Shown: positions 44,447 to 54,186 of the stretch, one piece after another
Position numbering within the stretch: position 1 is the first letter of the stretch
Layout of the letters: every line of letters begins with the position of its first letter
Origin: Chenopodium formosanum
Taxonomy: Eukaryota > Streptophyta > Magnoliopsida > Caryophyllales > Amaranthaceae
Length of the DNA stretch: 64,000 bases
NCBI GenBank assembly: GCA_024500155.1
Contig: CM044874.1
Span: forward strand, 67,938,795 to 68,002,794
Direction: 5' to 3'
The notes under the pieces: generated by a model
The model's database searches: none
Told to the model about the DNA's origin: nothing
Seen by the model: the letters and a program-made list of their open reading frames with translations, nothing else
Made by a program: the position numbers and the translations under genes

Positions 44447-45794
44447 ATTCCAACGGACACAATCAGAATGCCATTGACCATAGAAAGAAGATATGAGACG
44501 GCTTATGTTCACGCACTTGATGATGAACAAGAAGCACAAGAAAAATATGAAGAACAATGGTATATAGATATCCTTAATTATGTGACAAAGTGAGAATACC
44601 CTCCTAATACTAATAAAAGGGCACGCCGCGCTTTGAGGCTCCTGGCCTCACAGTATGTGCTCATTAGGGGAGAACTCCACAAGAGGACTATATTAGGGAG
44701 AAATCTCTTATGCATAGCCAAGAAAGAAGCACACAAAACCATGGAAAACCTTCATGCCGGCATATGTGGAACGCATATGAATGCTAAGATGTTAGTCCAG
44801 AAGATTCAACGACAAGGTTATTATTAAACTACTATGGAGAGAGATAGTCACAAATACGTCAAGAAATGTATGAAGTGTCAAGTCTATGCAAATTTACAGC
44901 ACGTTCCACCTTCGCTTCTCTACACATATAATTCTCCATGGCCTTTCTCTACTTGGGGTATCGACTTCATTGGAAAGATAACGCCACCAGGACAAGGGGG
45001 GCATGAATTCATCCTCGTAGCAATCGACTATTTCACCAAATGGGTCAAAGCTGCCTCATATGCTTAGTTAATAGCAAAACATGTAGCTCAATTCTTTGAG
45101 AAAAATATCATATGCCGCTATGGGGTACCTCATGAGATGATCAGTGATAATGGAACGCATTTCCAAGCCGAGTGCGCAGAACTATTACAGATATATCATA
45201 TCAAGCATCACCGATCATCACCCTACAGGCCACAAACATATGGTGCGGTCGAATCGGCCAACAAAAATGTGAAAACTATCATCGAAAAGATAACGGAAAA
45301 TTACAAAGATTGGCCAAGTAAGCTACATTTCTCCCTTTGGGGTTATCGAACCTCTGTTCGTACATCAACGGGAGCTACCCCTTTCTCTTTGGTCTATGGA
45401 GTTGAAGTTGTACAACCAATAGAGCTCGAAATCCCTTATGTCCGAATCGCGTTGGAAAGCCAACTAGATGAAGTTGACTGGACTAAAGCAAGATATGATG
45501 AACTAGTCTTACTTGACGAAAAACTCTTGGCAGTTTTGCATCATGTCCAAACCTACCAACAGCGTATGGCACGACATTTCAATAAAAAAAGTCAAGATTA
45601 GGAATATCTAGGAAGGTGACTTGGTGCTTAAGGCATTTCGCAAAAATGTGTTGGATCCAAGAGGAAAATTTAGACCAAATTGGTCAGGTCCGTACATTGT
45701 CAAATCCATTTTGTCTGGCGGAGCGGCACAATTGGTAGACATGGATGGTACCAATTTAACCAACTTGGATCAACTCAAGAAATTTTATGCCTAA
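44447..45794 (+). pseudogene. Integrase of element B
   Basis: Zinc-binding HHCC: LHAGICGTHM and CMKCQ. Catalytic core: WGIDFIGKI (Asp), ISDNGTHFQ (Asp) and VESANKNVK (Glu). C-terminal domain: GDLVLKAFRKNVLDPRGKF, FRPNWSGPYIVK, LDQLKKFYA. Stops at about 44591, 44825-44827 (Trp site) and 45065-45067 (Gln site). A frameshift in a run of seven A near 45590 separates the core from the C-terminal domain. Integrase inserts the cDNA into host chromatin; this copy cannot. Confidence 0.9.
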
Positions 45795-46235
45795 TTGCAT
45801 GGGTTAATGACCCGATAGAGTTACGTTTGGCCTGATTCCTTTTAAGGATACATAGGCAACACCTCAAGGGGGCCCGACCACATTAAACAATAGAATCCTT
45901 CCTCCGTCGATCAAGTACAACACACAAAACAGCAAAATGGAGATAAAGCAAGAAGAATCATACATTGCGACATTTCAATTTGAATTCCTAACTGTTTGGG
46001 AGACCTTGAATTAGAAATGATACTCTCATCACGCTTTTTTATAAGAAACAAGTAGGATTCGCCAATGAGTTTTAGGAAAACTCATAAACCTCGTTCATGC
46101 CTTTCTCCTAAGTAGAGTTCAAGGGATAATTAGCACGAATCGTAAGTTTACCCATGCCCAAATTGGTCTACATAAACCAGAAATGAGTTTGGGAGCGAGA
46201 ATACTAAGATAACGTTCCCTTTAGAGGGGAATTGT
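45795..46235 (+). other. Post-integrase noncoding region of element B
   Basis: Contains ACATAGGCAACACCTCAAGG (about 45849), also seen inverted in element A near 9815. It ends at the border with element C at about 46235. Confidence 0.6.
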
Positions 46236-46239
46236 TATC

Positions 46240-47723
46240 TCATGGCTGCGGGGGAAGAGGTGGCCATCTACGCTTATCATTGTCATTTATTTGATGTATC
46301 ATTGCCCGCAGGTCAGCCCGCGCTCTATTAACTGTCCCCCCATGTACTGGACCCCCGCTGATCACGTACACCCTGCCCTCTGGCTTGCCATCTCTATCCT
46401 TGTCTCCAACTGGGCCCCTATGACCTCCTCTGCGGTCAGCTCGGCCCGCTCTATCCTCCTCCCTTCTTCTATAAGGGCCATCGCGTTGCTTAAATTGACT
46501 CAAGTATCCTCTCCTGACTAAGTCCTCTATGTTTTCCTTCAAGTGCGTGCATTCTTCAGTGGTGTGGCCATAGTCCCTTTGAAAGTTACACCACTTACTG
46601 GTATCGCGACTCCTGTTTACCATCCTTGGAGGCCTCTGCCACTTATCATTAGCCTTATTTATGCTGAATATGTGAGATCTGGAATGGGTTAGTGGGGTAT
46701 ACTAATCAAACTTCCCAGGCCTTGGCTCTCTCCTTGGATCGGACCTTCTCAGTCCTACTGCCCTGTCCGCTTCTCTGCGGTTTTGCTCAGCCCTGCTTGG
46801 CTGGTCCACCCTGGGTGTGTTCTCTGCCCGGGTGACCTCTGCCCGCTTAACTGAGTCACCTGTTGCTTTCCTACCCAGCATTGCTCTGTCAGTCTCATCT
46901 GCTTTGATGAACTCATGCGCTTTACCCAGCGCTTTAGCGAGCGTTTTGAGGCTCTTACGCCCCATATATGCTCTGAATGGTGACCTTGGCAGTAGGCCAC
47001 TCTGCATTGCTAACAGCGCTACCTCCTGGCTCATATTTGGATGGTTGTTGCCTCCTTGTTGAATCTGGTGATGAACTCCCTTAGGGGCTCATCCTTTCCC
47101 TGAACCAGGGACATCAGCTCGGTTGTCATCTTGGTTTTGTCCACCAAGGTTATGAAATGCTCCATAAACATTCTCTTCAGCTGGCTGTACAAGTATACAG
47201 AACATTTGGGGATGGCCCCGTACCATTCCTCTGCCAGCCCCTCTAGAGTTGGTGGGAAAGCCTTACACCAGACTGAGTCTGTCATGGTGTAGAGTACCAT
47301 ATGATTCTCCAAAGCTGATATGTGGCTTTTGGGTGTTGTGGTTCCATTGTACTTGCAGCTCGGCATCTTCACCTTCTCCATGGGTTCTTCCAGAATCTCC
47401 CGGCAAAATGGGGAATCATCTGGAACAACCTGGATTCGCGCTCGTTTGTCTCTCTCCAGGCTGGGTCCTCGCTCTGCGGCCGGTGACCTACTGCGAGGGA
47501 CCCGCTTCTCCGGGCTGATTCGAGCGGGGATTATTTCCTCCACGCTCCATTCTCGATTCAGGTTGCGAGCTTCCAGCTCCAATACCTTTTTCCTCAGCTG
47601 AATGGGCTCTTTCTGCTCGGGGGTGAGAGTCGAGACTTCCGGCTTTTTCGCTGCGGGCTCCGCAGCTGCCGTTGTCGGTGATGGGCTTGCACCCTTACCC
47701 ATATTGGTAAGGACCGCTGTCAT
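46240..47723 (-). pseudogene. Gag of element C, one frameshift and one stop
   Basis: It starts MTAVLTNMGKGASPSPTTA. A coiled-coil and charged N-terminal part is followed by the gag core (SCKYNGTTTPKSHISALENH, WCKAFPPTLEGLAEEWYGAI, DEPLREFITRFNKEATTIQ). Loss of one base near 47031 shifts the frame into MSQEVALLAMQSGLLPRSPF. An Arg-rich region ends at TAG 46702-46704 (likely from Gln). The knuckle-like motif CNFQRDYGHTTEEC has Gln where His is usual. The frame ends NDNDKRRWPPLPPQP at 46240. It is not the same family as elements A, B or E. Confidence 0.85.
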
Positions 47724-48151
47724 TGCAGCCAGCTGCTCCTTGCTTCACTTAAAGAGGTTCTGCAGAATGGCTAGCATATTTACGGGTTGCGGTTTCTGGG
47801 TTACAGGTGCTAAAACAATAAGCTCATTGTTCGCGCCTGTTAACAGCATTCCGTACTTGAAAATAGAGCTGGATCCTACCGGATCTACTGGTTTCTCCCC
47901 TGCTTTAGCAGTGGTTGATGTCGATCCGATGGGGTTGGATTTCTGTGAGATGGTCGATTTGGGGTTTCCGGTGGATCCTTTTGGATCGCTGGTTACTGGG
48001 GGTGTTTTTGTGGTGTTTTGCTGGTCTCATTAGTTTTGGACGTGGTTGTTTGTACAGTTTCTTCTCCGGCCATGGTGGTTAGTTAACTAGTCCCTAGCTC
48101 AGTTGGTGAACCTCAGGTTAGATGATCCTAGCCCCTCCTTCTAACGCCAAT
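47724..48151 (-). other. Leader and primer-binding site of element C
   Basis: On the minus strand TTGGCGTTAGAAGGAGGGGC follows the LTR by one base, as a primer-binding site. The remainder up to gag is noncoding. Confidence 0.6.
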
Positions 48152-48584
48152 TGTTCCAGGTATGGATCCAAGGGTTCTGCTGGGTGAGCTGGGTCCCGTC
48201 AACAACCTACACACGGCAGCACACGTAAGCTGCCCTCGGGGGTGGCTCGAGGAACCCCCATCCGAAGCTTAAGTTAGAGAGTGTTTAGAGAGAGAAAGTG
48301 TATTTAGAGAGATATAGAAAGTGTAAAAACTTGAGTGTCTAACCTCCTTTCCGTTGTACTTTACCCTCTATTTATAGGCGTATTATCTCCTTTGTGGAGA
48401 GTTTAGCCTGGTCAGCCCTGGGGGCTGACTCTGCCGGGCTGATGAGCCCTCCTTTAGTTGCTTATTCGGCGGTGAGTGTGCACCCTGGGGGCTGGGCGAT
48501 AGTTCAGCGGGAGCTATCCTATACACTAAATACTTAGCATCATTTCCTAAGTTATTTAGTTATTTATTCAAAAACGGCTTAACA
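48152..48584 (-). mobile_element. LTR of element C, 433 bp
   Basis: Ends TGTT...AACA. On the minus strand it starts TGTTAAGCCG and ends CCTGGAACA before the primer-binding site. A TATA-like TATAAATAG (minus strand) is at about 48371-48379. Short LTRs of this size suit a different gypsy lineage from the 1.7-kb A/B LTR. Confidence 0.75.
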
Positions 48585-49933
48585 ATTATCTCAAGTTGCA
48601 TTTTCTATTATACGCAAAATTTTACCTCAAGGCTAAAAATTAGCAAAATAATGGAAGTATTTCTAGTATTTAGTTTCTCCATGACGAACTAATACTATGC
48701 ATGTTCTCCTAATTGCATGATACTATGTTCTCCATGACAATGTAGTATATATACAAAACAAAACATGTTTCAAAATTGCACAAGAACGATAAATTGGCAC
48801 TTCATGGCATATTTTACAAGATCTACAACCAATATACCATCATTTCAAGTGCAAAAGAACAACAAGAACACCATTTCACACAAGTAGTACCAAAAAATGG
48901 TGATTTGCCCAATTCTTCACCAAATCATGCAATTTTAGCCACAAATCGCTCACAAACAAACATAAATTCATCTACAAGGTAATTCATAACAAGAATTTCA
49001 ACAAAAAGGGTCAAAATCTAAAATCTCCAAATTGATTTTCTAAGGGTTTTTACATGAAATTACTCCTTTGAAGCAAAATTCGAGATAAAAGACAAGGAAC
49101 TTACATAGATCCTTGAAGGAATTCGAAAATGAAGTGGATAGCAGGAAGTTCGAGTGGGCTTGGTGAGGAATCGGGCTCCAAAAGCTCAGAAAACTACAGT
49201 ATCAGCGGCTGAATCACCGCGGCACAGGAAAGAGCTGTCGTGTTACGGTGACTAGAGCCCGTGTCACGGTGAGTGCTGGGCAGCGACGGAGCTAGGCAGC
49301 AGCAGCGGCGACCTCAGATGACAGCGACAGCAGCAGCGGCAAGAAACAAAAAAATGTGATCGTGCACAGGTACGGACACCATGTCACGTCGTGTAGTCCC
49401 GCTCACCAGTGCCATCAGCCGTGGCACGGTGGTCTGTGTAATAAAAAAATTGAGAAGAGAAAAAGAGCAGCAGGAGGTTGAGATCGAAAATGGTGAAGAA
49501 GAAGTAAGAAAATGGGGAAGAAGGAGCTAGTATTTAAAGTCAAAAATACCGTTAAACTCGCATTTCCCGTGCCACAAATCCCGTTATCTTGTTAACGGCT
49601 TGTTTGCGCGTGGCACGGTGAAAATATCTAGGCGCGTGAACAAAATCAGCCTAAAGAAAATCCCGCGACACGGGATTCCCCACCGTTTGACGGGGTTAGG
49701 CACCGTGTCGCGGGATATATCCACGTGGCACGGTGTCCTTCTGTTTGTCCTGCACACTCCTTTCAACCTTTTGGCAAATATTCTAGCATCTTTGACCTAG
49801 TTGGAACAATTTTGCGCAACTTTTGGTCAGTTATTTTCTCACCAGAATTGCGCGGCAAATTTTAATTGGTATTTAAAGGGTACCAAAATTACTGATTTAC
49901 CCCTAACAAGCATTAGGGTTGTATTTTTCGACA
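48585..49933 (-). other. LTR-like region of a second family (candidate), with palindrome array
   Basis: On the minus strand a possible LTR start, TGTCGAAAAATACAACCC, is at 49933. A TATA-like CTTTAAATA lies at 49531-49539, and a donor-like site (GATCTATGTAAGTTCC) near 49100. Palindromic words at 49568-49733 precede the TATA box and others (49217-49430) follow it. The left end is not defined and element C's LTR adjoins it. No ORF is supported. It could also be a leader or promoter of another element type. Confidence 0.4.
49217..49733. repeat. 20-bp-phased palindrome words outside the A/B LTR
   Basis: Centres at 49222, 49243, 49264; then 49384, 49404, 49424; 49572 and 49613; and 49668, 49688, 49708, 49728. 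Words include CCGTGTCACGG, CCGTGGCACGG, CCGCGACACGG, CCGTTTGACGG and CCGTGTCGCGG. Confidence 0.85.
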
Positions 49934-50491
49934 CTTTAAGCGCCTAACATGGTCGGATAGTCGACTTGAGGGTAAATCATCTTCGGCCCACGTTCGGGGA
50001 TAATCGAACCATCATGCAAATTTCAGCGATTATATCAGTTGTCGGTTTTCCTCAAGCATGGAAAACATTATCGGTGGATTTTTCTTCAAGTATAGAAAAC
50101 CGCCAAGTCAGCTCAAAGCATGGAAAGTGTTATCGGTGGATTTTTCTTCAAGTATAGAAAACCGCCAAGTCGGCTTTCCCCAACTATGGAAAGCATTATC
50201 GGTGGATTTCTTCAAGCATAGAAAGACACCAAAATCATACGTCGACTTTCCTCAGGCATGGAAAGTATCATCCGGTAGGTTTCTTCATGCTTAGAAAGCT
50301 ACCAAATTCATCAATCGGTTTTCCTCTGGCATGGAAAGCATTTCAACAAACGTTATCCAGTGGAGTCCTTCAAGCATAGGAAGCTGCCAAACTCATTTGT
50401 CAACGATACACTGGTGTCAGAACTTATTATATCCCTTTACTTTTTTATCTATGGAACTAACATTTTTCTGCAGGTATCGGCGTATACATAG
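49934..50491 (+). repeat. A/B-type 3' noncoding fragment with hairpin array, plus strand
   Basis: Contains CCCACGTTCGGGGATAATCG, matching the 32-bp repeat family, then about ten inverted repeats from 50045 to 50380 (GTTTTCC/GGAAAAC, TTTTCT/AGAAAA, GCTTTCC/GGAAAGC, ACTTTCC/GGAAAGT), mostly with 8-nt loops. It ends with GCAGGTATCGGCGTA, found inverted near 8224-8240, and is cut at about 50491 by CACTA-2. Confidence 0.75.
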
Positions 50492-50492
50492 T

Positions 50493-53400
50493 TGGTGAGG
50501 GGTTCAAGAGTTTTGCGAGACGCCTTTATCTTATCAGCGCAAAATTGGTGAGGAAGGCCTATACTGTCCTTGTGTTGATTGTAATAATGTAAAGGTGGTC
50601 AATAGTGTTGAAATCATTATAGATCATGTACTTTGTCGTGGGTTTAGACTTAAATACCATGTGTGGATTTGGCATGGTGAAAGTGGAGAGTATACTGAGG
50701 ATCTTGATGGGAATGATGTGCATGATAAAAGCAATGAGATTCATGTGGACGAGGAATGGGAGAATGATGAATATGTTATTGATAGTGGTGAGGATGGAGC
50801 TGAGGATCATGCAGTGGATGAGGTCGAGGATAATGACGTGGATGAGATGTTGCATAATGTCGAAGGTGATGTGTTTGAATTACTATCGGAGGCTTCCAAA
50901 AAGCCTTTGTACCCTGAGTGCAAAAAATACTCCAAAATTTCTGCCGTGCTAACACTTTTTAACATTAAGTCGAAGCATGGGTGGACGGACGTTAGTTTTA
51001 CTTCTTTGTTGACTGCATTAAGTGAGATGTTGCCTGATGGGAATGAAATTCCTACGTCTTACTATTATGCAAAGAAGCTTATGTGTCCATTTGGTTTAGA
51101 GTATAAGAAGATATATGCCTAACCTAATGATTGTATTTTGTATCGTAATGAGAATGAACAATTGGAGGAGTGTCCACTATGCAAGCAATCGCGCTATAAG
51201 CGCATGAGTTGCAATCCTAGTATGAAGGGACCTCCTGATAAGGTGTTGTGGTATCTTCCTATTATTCCAAGGTTTAAGCGTCTATTCTCAACACCAAAAG
51301 ACGCTAAAAACTTGAGGTGGCATGCCGAGGGAAGGAAGAAAAACAGAATGTTGAAGCATCCGGTTGACTCCCCGCAATGGAAGAACATTGATTTGAAGTT
51401 TCTGGAGTTTGGTAATGAAGTCAGAAATTTAAGACTTGGGTTGTGCACAGACGGGATGAATCCATTTGGCACTCTTAGTACCCAACACAGCACTTGGCCG
51501 GTTCTTTTAGTGATCTACAATTTGCTTCCTTGGTTATGTATGAAACGGAAGTATATAATGCTTTCATTGCTAATAACGGGGCCTAGGCAACCTTGAAATG
51601 ACATAGATGTTTACCTTGCACCACTAATTGACGATTTGAGAAAGATGTGGGACGAAGGGGTTTCTTGTTTTGATGCTCATAAGAACAAGGTGTTCACATT
51701 GCGTGCAGCCCTTATGTGGACCATGAATGACTTCCCTGCATATGGCAACCTGTGTGGGTACAAGGTTAAAAGGAAAAAAGCATGCCCCATATGTATTGAT
51801 GAAACATCAAGCATATAACTCAAGAATTCTCACAAAGATGTGTATATAAGGACTCGAAGGTTCCTTAGGCGTGATCACCCGTACCGTAGGCAAAAAAAGG
51901 CTTTTGATGGGACAGTGGAAGAGGAGACTGCGCCTAGGCCATTGACCGGTGTTGAGGTTTATGCTCGAGTTAAGGGTATACGAACAGTGTTTGGAAAATC
52001 TGAAAAAGCTCCGGTCTCAACAGCTATTTTCAAAAAAGAATCAATTTTGTGGAAGCTTGCGTACTGGAAAGAACATGATGTTAGGCACTGTCTAGATGTG
52101 ATGCATATAGAGAAGAATGTGTGTGATGCTCTTGTGGGAACATTTTTTAATATTTCAGGCAAAACAAAGGATGGAAAGGGTGTACGGTTAGATTTGGAAG
52201 AGATCGGGATTCGTCCGGAATAGTGGCCTCAAGACAAGGTTACAAAGGGGAAGGACAGAAAGGGAAAGGAACCGGAACAAGAAACTGTAAATGTTTCGAA
52301 AAAAGGAAAGGGGAAGAGCAAGGGAAAGGGAAAGGCCGCGGATGCTTCAAAGAGTAGAGATAAGGGTAAAGGCAAGGTTGAGAAGAAGTATTTACCACCG
52401 GCTTGCTACACATTGTCAAGGGTAGAGAAGCAGATGTTTTGTGCATGTCTTTACGGCATTAAGGTTCCATCTGGGTACGCATCTAACATGAAAAGATTTG
52501 TATCCTTAAGTGGAGAACTGAAGCTGACAAGTATGAAATCCCATGATTGTCACATGTTGATTCAAGTATTTCTACCGATTGCAATACATGGTATTTTACC
52601 GAAGCACGTGAGGGAAGCTATTACAAGCCTATGTTCGTTTTTCAATACAATATGCAGCAAAGTGCTTGATCCTTGTACACTTGATGCTTTGCAAACGGAT
52701 ATGGTTGTGACTTTGTGCTAATTTGAGATGTATTTCCCACCCTCATTTTTTGACATAATGGTGCATCTCATTCTTCATTTGGTGCGTGAGATTAAGTTGT
52801 GCGGTCCAGTTTTCTTGAGGTGGTGCTATCCTTTTGAAAGAAACATGGGCACATTGCAAAATAAAGTAAGGAATCCGGCTCATCCGGAAGGAAGCATGAT
52901 TCAAGGGACCGTGAGTGAGGAGATTGGTAATTTTGTGGCCGACTATTTAGTTAATGCTGAACCTATTGGTCTTCCTGCTTCTCGACATGAAGGGAGACTG
53001 GATGGTCATGGCACAATTGGGTCGAAACGAATGTCACCGGATCGAGATCAGTTCTTACAAGCACACCTTTATGTGTGGCACCATGTTGCTGATGTTCACC
53101 CATATTTAGATGAGCACATGGCTAGTTTGCGTGATGAATTTCCATCGAAAGGTGAAAGGGCACTAATGCAGTTGCATAATAAGAGGTTTGTGAGTTGGTT
53201 TAGTCAACGAGTGATGAGTCGCTTGGATAATAGTGTCACCGATACAGTAAGGTGGCTTGCTTATGGTCCTAGGGATGATGTTCGCTCATTTGAGGGATAT
53301 GACATCAATGGGTACACTTTTTGGACAGAGGGTCGGGATTTGAAATCTACGTCGACCCAAAACAGTGGAGTAACGCTTGTGGCATCGTCAAGGGATTTTG

Positions 53401-53840
53401 CAAGTGCTAAGGATAAATCACCTGTCGATGCAAAATTGTCATACTACGGTCAAATTCAAGAAATATGGGAGCTTGATTATTGTAACTTCACGGTTGCTCT
53501 TTTCAAATGTAAGTGGGTTGATAATATCAGGCGTAATGTCAAGTATGATGACTTTACTCTTGTAGATCTTGGGCACTTGAATGATAGTGCGGAACCGTTC
53601 ATCCTAGCTTCTCAAGCTAAGCAAGTGTTTTATGTAACTGACCTAGTCGATTCAAAATGGTCCATTGTGCTAGCTGGGAAAAGAAGAATCCTAGGCATTG
53701 GAGATGTTGAACATGAGGAAGAATACGATGCATTTGATGATTCAGCACCTTTCACTGTTCCTAGACCTATTGCATCAAATGACATAGACGACCAGACATG
53801 TTATATGCGGTCAGACCACAACGAAGGAATATTAGAATGA
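50493..53840 (+). pseudogene. TNP2 transposase of CACTA-2, 5' truncated, five stop codons
   Basis: One continuous frame from GVQEFCETPLSYQRKIGEEG to DHNEGILE. The N-terminal zinc motif (CPCVDCNNV) and the acidic linker are present. Then come the core with TDGMNPFGTLSTQHSTWPVL, the LDVMHIEKNVCD block, a DUF4218-like block (PPSFFDIMVHLILHLVREI) and a DUF4216-like block (GQIQEIWELDYCNFTVALF). Stops at 51120-51122, 51594-51596, 51816-51818, 52221-52223 and 52719-52721; no frameshift. Compared with CACTA-1 it has an extra Lys/Gly-rich linker (about 52236-52390, KGKGKSKGKGKAADASKSRD) before ACYTLSR. The first 15-20 residues are missing at the junction with retroelement DNA. Confidence 0.9.
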
Positions 53841-54186
53841 GGTACTATAACATTTAATTTGAAATCGTAAGCAATTAAAAGTATTATTAAATTTAATCAG
53901 AAGTTAGGTAATTTTATGAATAGTTTGAGGGAAAATGTATGATATTGTCATCTTAGTTGCTAAATTTTCACAAATTCTTGTTAATGAATGAAGTATATTT
54001 TAAAATTGACATATTATGATAGAATTCAATTTTTTTAGTGTTAACGGTACTAGAAAATAACAAGTTACGTCAAAATGCATCAAAAATGATAGAATTTAAT
54101 ATTTTATATACTAACATGTATTATGACCTATATGTCAACATTTTTATCTCTTATGGACCTAATATCGTGTTATGTTTGTAATGACA
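53841..54186 (+). other. AT-rich spacer in CACTA-2
   Basis: AT-rich, noncoding. It ends in TGTAATGACAG, a likely splice acceptor before the TNPA-like coding exon. Confidence 0.5.

Larger units (their letters stand above)
35098..46235 (+). mobile_element. Element B: Tat-type Ty3/gypsy retroelement, 3' LTR missing
   Basis: 5' LTR with nested MULE, primer-binding site, leader, gag, protease, RT, RNase H, second RNase H and integrase, all on the plus strand in canonical order. From about 41108 to 45601 everything lies in one frame, broken only by stops. The 3' end is lost near 46235, where element C begins on the opposite strand. Sequence at 49934-50491 resembling this family's 3' noncoding region may be its displaced tail. 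Confidence 0.85.
46236..48584 (-). mobile_element. Element C: Ty3/gypsy remnant, LTR plus gag
   Basis: On the minus strand: 5' LTR (48584-48152), primer-binding site, leader and gag down to 46240. Pol and the 3' LTR are missing. The cut end abuts element B. Confidence 0.8.

Noticed and set aside
48090..48140. A tRNA-like stretch (CTAGCTCAGTTGGT resembles a tRNA D arm)
   Set aside because: No matching anticodon or T arm could be assembled around it, and it sits in the element C leader.
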